A DNA stretch of 64,000 nucleotides from Paenibacillus massiliensis 2301065 = DSM 16942. Its GTDB lineage: Bacteria; Bacillota; Bacilli; Paenibacillales; Paenibacillaceae. A program made the position numbers and the translations under genes. Positions 1 to 7,452 of the stretch are shown here, piece after piece (the first letter of the stretch is position 1; each line of letters starts with the position of its first letter). The stretch is taken from the NCBI RefSeq assembly GCF_000377505.1, contig NZ_KB898189.1:310001-374000 (forward strand). Reading direction: 5' to 3'. The notes under the pieces were generated by a model. It was given only the letters and a program-made list of their open reading frames with translations. It had not been told where the DNA came from and did not search any database.

Positions 1-278
1 CGGGTGACTCCCTGCATGAGAGCCCCTGCTACGGCAAAAGCCATGCCGCTGAATACAGCGCCCAGCACACGCGGCAACCTGAGCTCATGTATGATCTGAT
101 GGGCACTGATCGCTTCGTTGTAGTGAAACACCGCTGCCCATACCGTACTCAGATTTAATTCCTTCGCACCAAAGGAGATGGCCATGAACATCGTTATCAG
201 CAATCCTGCCATGGCAGCCATGAACCACATGCAGGTCATCCATCGTTTGGTCTTTTTCATCATATTGGGGAGCTGCAT
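1..278 (-). CDS. FecCD-type siderophore ABC transporter permease, N-terminal part
   Basis: Membrane permease of an iron-siderophore importer, moving ferric siderophore from a lipoprotein receptor into the cytoplasm. The visible N-terminus has one membrane segment (about residues 14-33), then a stretch ending ELRLPRVLGAVFSGMAFAVA, the usual start of FecCD permeases where LRLPR precedes transmembrane segment 2. The gene runs leftward out of the window, so only about 92 codons are present. The start is uncertain: the ATG at 278 lies 1 nt from a GGAGG, while the ATG pair at 263/260 is a further 15-18 nt downstream. A Fur box lies just upstream and a Btr-like regulator gene follows, which fits an iron-repressed, siderophore-induced operon. 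Confidence 0.85.
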   Translation of the reverse strand, partial: MQLPNMMKKTKRWMTCMWFMAAMAGLLITMFMAISFGAKELNLSTVWAAVFHYNEAISAHQIIHELRLPRVLGAVFSGMAFAVAGALMQGVT

Positions 279-301
279 GCCTCCTTTTCACGAATTGAAC
301 A

Positions 302-316
302 TGATAATCATTATCA
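302..316. promoter_or_regulatory. Fur box, perfect 7-1-7
   Basis: TGATAAT-C-ATTATCA is a perfect inverted repeat matching the Bacillus 7-1-7 Fur operator. It lies 23 bp upstream of the permease start, next to a TATAAT-like -10 read leftward at 326-331, so Fur-iron binding would block this promoter. Confidence 0.88.
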
Positions 317-419
317 TATAAAATCATTATAATTGGAACGCTCTATTATTCCATGACAATTTTGTAGATTCGGATTTGGACTATTTTTAGATCAGCATAC
401 ACCAATAGGGTCATTTCTA

Positions 420-2054
420 TTATTCCCTCAGACTGGGAGACTGACACAGCAGCTGTGACGCTTCCTCCAGCTGTTGATTGATCACAAATGGAGCATACAC
501 GAGCCACTTGTCCCACTTCAGAAAATAGACTCGTCCATGCCTGACCGCCGGATGTCCGCGCCAGTAAGGATTGCTGTGCTGCCACTCCAATACTCGCTGC
601 TTATCTTGTTCTGTCTCTATTGCGACGAATAGATAGTCAGCCTCATAGTGCCTAATGTCATCCGCAGTCATTGCAATCCAGTTGAAATGCGAACCAGCCG
701 GGTGCTTGTCAAGCTGCTGCTGAATGCGAACAGGGGGCTGCATCTGTAAAGAGCGATAAAATACGTGACCGAAATTTCGCGCACCATACATTCGAAGCTC
801 ATGCTCACGGCAGACACAGATCGCAACGGTGCCAGAGCCTGCCCTTGAGCGCACTTTTTTGCGAAGCTGCTCTGCTCTGGCTTCATGATGCTCCATCCAT
901 ATCTTCGCCTGCTGCTCCCGATCTACAAGACTCGCAATGCTCATCAAGTGGCTGTACACGTCCGCACTGGTCCATGGGATAGCAATGATGGGAGCAATAT
1001 CGTTAATATGCTCCTTCGCTTTGTCCAGCACATTGTCCTTACACACGATCAGGTCCGGCTTCATAGCTAGAAAATCCTCTCGGCTGATATTCCATGGATC
1101 AGAGGCATGCTCCGGCAGGTTCAGACTCTGGGTAACCAGGGGCATATGACTGTGCATCTGGGCAGCCATCGGCTTCAGGCCAAGTGTAAACAGATGATCT
1201 GTGTAAGCCGATGATAACGAGACTAGATTCAAATGCTTCTTCTGCGGAAAAATACTGGGAGAGTACCCACTGGTCTCTTTAAATCGTCTGCTAAAATAAA
1301 ACTCATCTCTGTAACCGACCTTCGCTGCAATATTTTGAACGGAATGATCCGTCTGCAGCAGCATCTCTTTGGCCTTATTCATTCGTAGCTGGGTTAAATA
1401 AGCCACTGGCGTCTTACCATAAGAACGCTTGAACACCTGAGAGTAATAGGACGGATGGAGCTGTGCCAGCTCTGCAAGCTTCTCGATGCGCACATCCTCG
1501 CGGTAATACTCATGCATGTAATCAACGGTTGCCCTGAGCCGCTGCTCCATATCCTTCCACTCACGCGACTCTGCCGCTCTTAGCAGCTCTTCCAGCAAAT
1601 CATGCAAATGCTGCGGAACTATATACGGATTCAGGCTCTCGTAACCAGACTTGGCTGAACTCAGCACATGCAGTAGCCTTCTGAAGCGACTTCCTCCCAT
1701 GGGAAGCTGTCCCTCCACAGGAAAGCTATGATCTCGATGATAGTGTTGTGTCTTTTCTGTGCTCTCCATTAATCTATAAATATCGAACGATATCCAGTAC
1801 ACCTCGATCTTGGCATTCACAGAACCAATGAGGTGTACGCCCGTATCGGGAGCATATAGATGCAAAGACTCGCGCTCCAGACTTCGTGTCATCCCGTGAA
1901 CAGTTAGTTCGGCTTTCCCGCGAACATACAGCAACAGATGGTGCTTCAACGGTCGTCCATCAGCCCAGTCGGGAGCTCCCTTCGCCTGATCAATCTCCTC
2001 AATCTCCAACCTGGCTTTTTTCAAAAAGTTATTATTTTGTAGCGGTATCTGCAT
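420..2054 (-). CDS. btr: Btr-like AraC regulator with fused siderophore-binding domain
   Basis: Transcription activator expected to sense a ferric siderophore directly and switch on its uptake genes, as Btr does for bacillibactin uptake in B. subtilis. Residues 1-155 form an N-terminal AraC-type domain. Residues 165-265 hold the two AraC helix-turn-helices (LAELAQLHPSYYSQVFKR and VQNIAAKVGYRDEFYFSRRFKE). Residues 275-535 resemble periplasmic binding proteins of the FepB/FhuD type (AMKPDLIVC and a C-terminal WDKW). Its 544 residues are close to B. subtilis Btr. The ATG has an AAGGGGGC site 9 nt upstream. It lies 141 bp upstream of the permease gene in the same direction. The exact siderophore cannot be told from sequence. 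Confidence 0.88.
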   Translation of the reverse strand: MQIPLQNNNFLKKARLEIEEIDQAKGAPDWADGRPLKHHLLLYVRGKAELTVHGMTRSLERESLHLYAPDTGVHLIGSVNAKIEVYWISFDIYRLMESTEKTQHYHRDHSFPVEGQLPMGGSRFRRLLHVLSSAKSGYESLNPYIVPQHLHDLLEELLRAAESREWKDMEQRLRATVDYMHEYYREDVRIEKLAELAQLHPSYYSQVFKRSYGKTPVAYLTQLRMNKAKEMLLQTDHSVQNIAAKVGYRDEFYFSRRFKETSGYSPSIFPQKKHLNLVSLSSAYTDHLFTLGLKPMAAQMHSHMPLVTQSLNLPEHASDPWNISREDFLAMKPDLIVCKDNVLDKAKEHINDIAPIIAIPWTSADVYSHLMSIASLVDREQQAKIWMEHHEARAEQLRKKVRSRAGSGTVAICVCREHELRMYGARNFGHVFYRSLQMQPPVRIQQQLDKHPAGSHFNWIAMTADDIRHYEADYLFVAIETEQDKQRVLEWQHSNPYWRGHPAVRHGRVYFLKWDKWLVYAPFVINQQLEEASQLLCQSPSLRE

Positions 2055-2121
2055 GTCGGTGCAGCCCCCTTACGAACCATCTCTCAGCCTATGTATAGAA
2101 GCCAACCGCCGTATCCGAAGA

Positions 2122-2145
2122 AAACACTACCCTAGGGTAGTGTTT
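2122..2145. promoter_or_regulatory. 24-bp perfect palindrome upstream of the Btr-like gene
   Basis: Perfect inverted repeat centred on CCTAGG at 2131-2136, with arms AAACACTACCCT and AGGGTAGTGTTT. It starts 68 bp upstream of the regulator ATG. It lacks a T-run on the regulator strand and sits in a promoter position, so an operator is more likely than a terminator. The cognate protein is unknown. Confidence 0.6.
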
Positions 2146-2198
2146 ATGGACGAATATGTGTAATTCTTCACCATAAGCTCAAAATGACGGTTGCCCAC

Positions 2199-2213
2199 TG
2201 ATAATCAATATCA
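2199..2213. promoter_or_regulatory. Fur box, one-mismatch 7-1-7
   Basis: TGATAAT-C-AATATCA differs from the perfect box at 302-316 by one base. It lies about 145 bp upstream of the Btr-like gene, consistent with iron control of the regulator. Confidence 0.65.
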
Positions 2214-2262
2214 ATTATACGATCGCAACTTCAGGAAGTCTATAGGGATCAATGACTTTTGC

Positions 2263-2964
2263 TTATTGCGCTAATTCCTGCTTAATCAGGTCATAACCCT
2301 GCTGCTCCTTGTCTACTGCATTTTCCTTAAAATGATCTTCGAAATATTCCTTGGCAGGATACTTGGTGACCTCCCCACCGTTCTCTACCAGATAGTACAG
2401 AGTATACGCGAAATCACCCGCATTACTGGTGTTCAGCTCAATCTGCATGGGGGCATTAACTCGTGCCGTCTGCTTATATTCCGCCTCCATTTCCTTCAAA
2501 TATCCCTCCATCGTTGTCTCTGCTCTAGCCTGATCTGCATCATTCTTGATCTCAGCAATAGCCTTCTTCATGCCTTGAATCAGCGGACTATCCTCTGGAT
2601 GTCTGATCAAAGTCATGTCCACCTCTACGTCTGCATCAATGAATGTGGCTGAACCCTGCTTCTGTTCATTGCTGAATGCAACCGTGAAGTTCTCCAATTT
2701 GTTAATATCGCTATTGTATATAGACGAATACAAATCTTGAATATCCTTAAATATAGTCTTGGCCTGCTCAGCCGATAGACTGGTGGCGTTGTTGGTGATC
2801 TGCTCATTCAAGGCTTGCTGCACATTCAAGGCTTGCTGCCCATTTGACTCCTGTGGCTCATTCGCTTGTGGCTTGTCATTGCCTCCGTCCATACAGCCGC
2901 TTAGCAGGGCGCCAGCACATAATACGGCCATAAATACAGTGACATACCTCTTGGATTGCTTCAC
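2263..2964 (-). CDS. Lipoprotein paralogous to the neighbouring amidase N-terminal domain
   Basis: Predicted membrane-anchored lipoprotein of 233 residues. The chosen start is GTG at 2964, 9 nt from GAGGAG. It gives a short basic n-region, a hydrophobic segment and lipobox LSGC. A Gln/Asn-rich linker (about residues 30-55) precedes a domain with the motif DMTLIRHPEDSPLIQGM, which recurs almost unchanged in the next gene upstream (DMTLTRHPADSPYVQGM). The two are therefore paralogues sharing an unnamed extracellular domain. Function is not recognised. It is the last member of a leftward run that begins with a sigma factor. Confidence 0.8.
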   Translation of the reverse strand: MKQSKRYVTVFMAVLCAGALLSGCMDGGNDKPQANEPQESNGQQALNVQQALNEQITNNATSLSAEQAKTIFKDIQDLYSSIYNSDINKLENFTVAFSNEQKQGSATFIDADVEVDMTLIRHPEDSPLIQGMKKAIAEIKNDADQARAETTMEGYLKEMEAEYKQTARVNAPMQIELNTSNAGDFAYTLYYLVENGGEVTKYPAKEYFEDHFKENAVDKEQQGYDLIKQELAQ

Positions 2965-3079
2965 ATAAATCTCCTCTTTCGGTGTCAATTTTGATGTCTG
3001 TGATATGCTGAGCAGAAAGCACAAAACCCTGAGACGTTTGTCTAGGGTTTCATGCTTTCCCACATTAACCACTTATATA

Positions 3080-4240
3080 TTAGTTAGGCATGTAAAATTC
3101 CGCTTTTTCACCGGCATAGACAACATTCGTTTTTTTGACTTTTACGTTGGAATGCTCGGTATACTTGATCACACTACCGTCCCCGTAGGTCACCAGCGCC
3201 ACATGGCTTGTATCGGTTCTGGACAGAATGCTTCCGGCATTAACCTTGTTTTGCTTGGTTTGCTTGTAAAAGTACCCCTTATCGACCATATACGGAACTA
3301 CGCCGCCGTTATTGTAGTAGCCTGTCCGCATCCAGTTCTCCCCTGCATAAGAGCCTGCTTTGGGACTAGGATACCATTTGCCGGCCTTGTCCACGGGGAA
3401 TCCGCCAGCCCGCAGTGCCTTGGATACAAAGTTAGCACAATCGCTTCCCATATTGTTCGCTTTGGAGAATTCCGGCTCATCCAGACCATGGTCGAGAGCG
3501 TAGTCCCTTGCTGCAATCCGATCATAGCTGACGGCCGCCTTCATCACCTGGCTAAGCTGATTCGTACTTGAAATCGCACTTTGGATGGACTGTCTTCCTA
3601 GCTCGCTAGCGGAGGATTCATCCAGCGTCTCTGCTGGCTTGACAGGTGTGAGAATCGCCTCCTCCTCCGTTATATCCGCACGATGAAACAGCTCATAGGA
3701 GCTATTTTCGTCGAATGAGGACAGGCTGTTCGTGTTAAGCTCGTTGCCACTATCCAGTTGGATTCTATAGAGGAAGGCTGAAGGTGAAGGCGTATTATAA
3801 TAAGGCTCCACCTCTTGCAGGAAATTGTCTATTTCAAGTTGGGCAAGCTCCCTCTCGCTATCCTCTGTTACTTCAGCAAGGGCTGCTTCCATTCCTTGAA
3901 CATAAGGGCTATCGGCTGGATGTCTCGTCAAGGTCATATCAGCGTCTACATTCAGATCTATGTAGATCATATGGTCTTCCACGACAGGTGCTTCGAATGT
4001 TGCAGAGAAATTATCAAGCTTGTACACGCTTCCATACTTAGCTTGCAGTTGCTCCTTAATATCCGCAAGGATTCTTTCCTGCTGCTCCAGAGTCAAGCTG
4101 CTACTGATCACCTCTGTTTGTTCAACTACCGGGGTTACTGCCCGGTCCAGAAGCTCGTTACTGCCTTGCGCCGAAGCGGCTGGGTGAAAAGCCACCAGCA
4201 TGGTGGAAGCGACAGCGAGTGCTATCATTTGCTTTTTCAC
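3080..4240 (-). CDS. Secreted protein with C-terminal amidase_6-type domain
   Basis: Exported 386-residue protein. The GTG at 4240 has a GAGGAGG site and gives a signal peptide ending near AASA-Q. Residues 40-175 match the lipoprotein encoded just downstream. Residues 225-386 look like the putative amidase domain of the Amidase_6 family (papain-like fold): YDRIAARDYA near its start, then DCANFVSKALRAGG with the presumed catalytic Cys, and SHVALV with the presumed His. Such domains are proposed to cut amide bonds in peptidoglycan or peptides. The first domain may target or inhibit the enzyme. The spacing to the next gene upstream is 60 bp. Confidence 0.82.
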   Translation of the reverse strand: MKKQMIALAVASTMLVAFHPAASAQGSNELLDRAVTPVVEQTEVISSSLTLEQQERILADIKEQLQAKYGSVYKLDNFSATFEAPVVEDHMIYIDLNVDADMTLTRHPADSPYVQGMEAALAEVTEDSERELAQLEIDNFLQEVEPYYNTPSPSAFLYRIQLDSGNELNTNSLSSFDENSSYELFHRADITEEEAILTPVKPAETLDESSASELGRQSIQSAISSTNQLSQVMKAAVSYDRIAARDYALDHGLDEPEFSKANNMGSDCANFVSKALRAGGFPVDKAGKWYPSPKAGSYAGENWMRTGYYNNGGVVPYMVDKGYFYKQTKQNKVNAGSILSRTDTSHVALVTYGDGSVIKYTEHSNVKVKKTNVVYAGEKAEFYMPN

Positions 4241-4300
4241 AATGAAGAACCTCCTCTTTAAGAATAGGGAATGCAAGATGGGACTGACGCTCTAAATGCT

Positions 4301-4753
4301 CTAATATGCCCGAACGGAAAGCTCGTAAGGCTCATATCCAGCACCCGTGTTCGAAACAACCCGTACAAGATAGGTCTGATCTTTGCTGGCAGGAGTAAAA
4401 GTGCTAAGGACCCTCCAATTATTCGAGGAAGAAGTCTGGCCCGTAGCTACTAACTTGTTACTGGCGTCGTAGATCTTAACAGTCATTCCTACCTTGTCCT
4501 CATCCAACAGCCAGTATCGGATCGTGCTTCCATGGCTTACCTCATAATCAAAGGTAGTTTCGGTCTCTCCTTCATAATCCAGATAAGAGCTCTCATCGAA
4601 ATACTCCTTCTGAATCGTTATATCGCCGATCCCGGAAGTACTTCTCAGTTCCTGCATCGAGAGCGGGCTATTGGCCTCAGAGGCAAAGCCAGCAGTTGGA
4701 ACCAGCAACAGTGTGGTTACAGCACTCAACAAGATCAAACATTTCTTGTTCAT
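4301..4753 (-). CDS. Small secreted protein, possible beta-sandwich
   Basis: Exported protein of 150 residues. The ATG at 4753 follows GGAGGG by 8 nt and begins a clear signal peptide ending at GFA-SEA. The mature part lacks Cys and alternates hydrophobic residues, with STIRYWLLDEDKVGMTVKIY and a closing YLVRVVSNTGAGYEPYEL stretch. This pattern resembles small extracellular beta-sandwich domains. No family is recognised. It lies between the sigma factor and the amidase gene in the same direction and may be part of a sigma-controlled secreted set. Confidence 0.75.
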   Translation of the reverse strand: MNKKCLILLSAVTTLLLVPTAGFASEANSPLSMQELRSTSGIGDITIQKEYFDESSYLDYEGETETTFDYEVSHGSTIRYWLLDEDKVGMTVKIYDASNKLVATGQTSSSNNWRVLSTFTPASKDQTYLVRVVSNTGAGYEPYELSVRAY

Positions 4754-4877
4754 TCCTAACACCCTCCAATAGTAAAATTTTAAAATAATTACAATAATAT
4801 GAATTATACTTCTCATAAATATAAGACGTAGAAGACCCCGATTTACAACACCTTGGATAACAAATATGTAAAAATAT

Positions 4878-5492
4878 TCATCCGTTATTACTAGATTTCT
4901 TGCTTGCTGAGGTTACAGGGTGCTGTATACTCGTCCTCTCCCTCTCACAACACACCTTATATAGCAGTCTCCTTCGAGCTCGGGTTAAATAGGTCTGGAT
5001 ATTGCGAGATGGTATATTCATGAGCTGCGCCATCTCTTGATCCTTGAGCTCTAATTGATATTTGTACGCTAGCAATTGCTGATCTCTTGCCGACAGTTCT
5101 TCCAGGGCCCTACCAAGCTCTTCATAGCTTTCCTTATCTACACAGCTTTCCTCCGGTGTGGCTTCAGAAGCAGCCAATTGCTCAGCCATATTCTCCATTC
5201 CTGCGATATTCCGCTGCTTGTCACGGATATGTCTGCGAATGAAGTCTACACATACGCTCTTGATCGTATGAGAGATATAGGATGTTCTTCTAGAGACATC
5301 AAGTGAACGCAGAATAGAGGCCTTGGGCAACAATTTCATAAATCCATCATGGATAAGATCTTCAACGATATACACATCCTTCACAAAAGATTGTGCCTTT
5401 TTTCTCATAAAAGGATAGTATTGCTGATACAATTCCGTCATAAAAAGCTGATCCTCCATACGAGCTCTAGCAAAAATGGATAGAACAATCAT
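4878..5492 (-). CDS. ECF-type sigma-70 family sigma factor
   Basis: RNA polymerase sigma factor of 204 residues with only regions 2 and 4. Region 2 is seen at about residues 20-90 (LYQQYYPFMRKKAQ, then VEDLIHDGFMKLL). Region 4 is at about 125-180 (LSARDQQLLAYKYQLELKDQ, then IPSRNIQTYLTRARRRLL). The ATG has a GGAGGGG site. No anti-sigma gene is adjacent. Three exported proteins follow in the same direction with gaps of 125, 60 and 115 bp, so the sigma factor may drive them. The C-terminal tail is rich in Ser and basic residues. Confidence 0.85.
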   Translation of the reverse strand: MIVLSIFARARMEDQLFMTELYQQYYPFMRKKAQSFVKDVYIVEDLIHDGFMKLLPKASILRSLDVSRRTSYISHTIKSVCVDFIRRHIRDKQRNIAGMENMAEQLAASEATPEESCVDKESYEELGRALEELSARDQQLLAYKYQLELKDQEMAQLMNIPSRNIQTYLTRARRRLLYKVCCERERTSIQHPVTSASKKSSNNG

Positions 5493-5706
5493 GTTACCCC
5501 TCCATTTTAGAAGATTTGGTTTCTTCTCAGTGGATTTTATGGAATATTATGTTTCTATTTATACCATAATGGAAAAATGTTTTAATTTCAATCCATATGT
5601 AAATATTTATAAAAATACCAAAAGAGCCGTAATCTCTTACAGCCCTTCTGTGGTATCCCCATATGGTATATTACTGGTATTTTCCAAATGTATAGCTACC
5701 CCCTAG

Positions 5707-6468
5707 CTACTTCGCATCTACCATAGGCCGCAGCTGCAGATCTGAGGTGAAGAACAGCTTGTATATCAATACGCTGAGTAGAATGCTGGTTACAGCAGCA
5801 GCGCAGGTGAAGGAGAATACAATCAGAATCTGATACCGTACGGCAATCACTGGATCGGCTCCAGCAATGATCATCCCTGTCATCATCCCGGGAAGCTGGA
5901 CTAATCCCACGGTCTTCATCCCGTCAATTGTCGGAATCATGCTGAATTTTACAGCACGTTTTCGGACCCCCTGCAGGGCTTGCTGAGCCGTTGCTCCTAG
6001 TGACAGTAACGTCTCAATCTCTCCCTTGCTCTGCTGAATCTGGCTCTTGAGATGGTTAATGAACAGGCCCGAGACAATCATCGAGCTACCGATGGTCATG
6101 CCGCTAATTGGAATGATGTACTGGGGCGTCGGGTCGATAATACCAAGTCCTAATAGAATACTCATCATAAGCACCTCGCTCACCGTTATGGCCAGTGCGA
6201 TCCGCCAGACGATACCGTGCAAGCCCTTGCCCCGCTTGGCAGCATTCCAGGAGGCAACGCAGATCATGAAGATGACAATAAGCACGACATACGCAAGATG
6301 GTCGGTCTGGAAAATAAACTGCAGCACGTAGCCGACTGCCAGCAGTTGTATCGCTGAGCGCAATGTACCCACCGCAATGTCCTTCTCCAGGCCAAGCCGC
6401 TGCCACACAGAGACTAGCATGGTGCCCACAATGAACAGCAGCGTGAAGCTGAGGGATAGTAGACTCAT
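5707..6468 (-). CDS. fetB: FetB/YbbM-family ABC permease
   Basis: Membrane part of a two-gene ABC transporter of the FetAB (UPF0014) family, which in E. coli is linked to iron export and peroxide resistance. It has 253 residues with about six or seven hydrophobic segments. Family-typical stretches are GTLRSAIQLLAVGYVLQFIF near the N-terminus, IPISGMTIGSSM, and VGLVQLPGMMTGMI toward the C-terminus. The start overlaps the ATPase gene by 4 nt, so the two are translationally coupled. Substrate in this organism is inferred, not shown. Confidence 0.85.
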   Translation of the reverse strand: MSLLSLSFTLLFIVGTMLVSVWQRLGLEKDIAVGTLRSAIQLLAVGYVLQFIFQTDHLAYVVLIVIFMICVASWNAAKRGKGLHGIVWRIALAITVSEVLMMSILLGLGIIDPTPQYIIPISGMTIGSSMIVSGLFINHLKSQIQQSKGEIETLLSLGATAQQALQGVRKRAVKFSMIPTIDGMKTVGLVQLPGMMTGMIIAGADPVIAVRYQILIVFSFTCAAAVTSILLSVLIYKLFFTSDLQLRPMVDAK

Positions 6469-7220
6469 GAGATGCCCTCGCTGTCTGCGAACTCCAGAAC
6501 TTTCCGCGCCAATGCTTCAGGGGGATGATGAACCAGTTCGTGGCTAGGCTGCTCCATTAGCATTCCCTGATTCAGAAACCATGCGGTACTACTAATTCGT
6601 CCAGCCTGCTCCAGATCATGTGTAACCCACATGTAAGAGGTACCTTCCGTGGTATACCAATACTGCAGAAGCTCTTCAATCTTTTGCGTGCTGCTTACGT
6701 CGAGTGAGGCTGTAATCTCATCCAATAACAGGATTTCCGGACGCAACAAGAGCGAACGAATCAAGGAAATACGCTGCTTCTCTCCTCCAGAGCAATCGTC
6801 GGCACGCTTGTCGAGGTCCATTTCCTCCAGACCACAACGGTCCAACAGCTGACGCACAAGCTTAACTTCGTACGTCGTTCCGTGCAATCGGCTGACCGTC
6901 TTGAGATTGTCCTCTACACTGCCTGGCAGCATAATAGCCTGTTGGGCCACATAACACACTTTCTGGCGCCACTGCCGTGTGTGCATACTGGTGCAGGAGT
7001 GGCCTTTCAGCAATAGCTCTCCTCCATCAGCAGGCTCCAGCAGAGCCAGCATCCTTAGCAGTGTACTCTTGCCCTGACCGGATGCTCCCACCAGGGCAAT
7101 TTGATCTGGCTGAGTGATCGCAGTCGACAGATCTGAGACGATATAGCGATCAGCTACCTCCTCTCCTCCCTTTTTCCAATGTCGCTTGCGTAGATGACGT
7201 ATTTCAAATAAAGGGTGCAA
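6465..7220 (-). CDS. fetA: FetA/YbbL-family ABC transporter ATPase
   Basis: ATP-binding subunit that powers the adjacent FetB-like permease. Walker A is GASGQGKST (about residue 43), the ABC signature is CSGGEKQR, and Walker B is ILLLDEITASLD followed by the switch His in WVTHD. The start is TTG at 7220, with GGGAGG 7 nt upstream; no in-frame ATG is better placed. The promoter region carries direct repeats (separate entry). It is transcribed divergently from the xylanase gene. Confidence 0.87.
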   Translation of the reverse strand: MHPLFEIRHLRKRHWKKGGEEVADRYIVSDLSTAITQPDQIALVGASGQGKSTLLRMLALLEPADGGELLLKGHSCTSMHTRQWRQKVCYVAQQAIMLPGSVEDNLKTVSRLHGTTYEVKLVRQLLDRCGLEEMDLDKRADDCSGGEKQRISLIRSLLLRPEILLLDEITASLDVSSTQKIEELLQYWYTTEGTSYMWVTHDLEQAGRISSTAWFLNQGMLMEQPSHELVHHPPEALARKVLEFADSEGIS

Positions 7221-7258
7221 TGCCTTTCCTCCCTTGATGCGTAAGTTGTTGTGTAGGT

Positions 7259-7310
7259 ATTATACAAAGGACCTTCGATACATACCAGAGACCTTCTATA
7301 CATACCAAAG
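7259..7310 (-). promoter_or_regulatory. fetAB promoter with 20-bp direct repeats
   Basis: Read leftward, TATAAT at 7264-7259 is a good -10, about 40 bp before the TTG start. Instead of a consensus -35 there are two direct repeats of exactly 20-bp period (7271-7290 and 7291-7310, sharing ACCTT.TATACATACCA with few differences) and a weaker third (7311-7330). Repeats two helical turns apart over the -35 suggest binding of a dimeric activator or response regulator. Confidence 0.55.
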
Positions 7311-7400
7311 AAGATTCTATACTTTCCTAAGTAAAGGCATGGCCCATTGGCGCGTATAATTGGTGTTGAGAAGGGAGGTGTGTCCTGTTTCGCAAAATAT

Positions 7401-7414
7401 TGTAAGCGCTTAAT
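7401..7414. promoter_or_regulatory. cre-like catabolite site before the xylanase
   Basis: TGTAAGCGCTTAAT matches the CcpA cre core at 12 of 14 positions and lies about 40 bp upstream of the xylanase start. The same 12-mer TGTAAGCGCTTA occurs before the PTS operon at 22426. Confidence 0.55.
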
Positions 7415-7452
7415 TTGGTTTATTTTAAAATTATTGTGAGGAGTGTGTGCGT

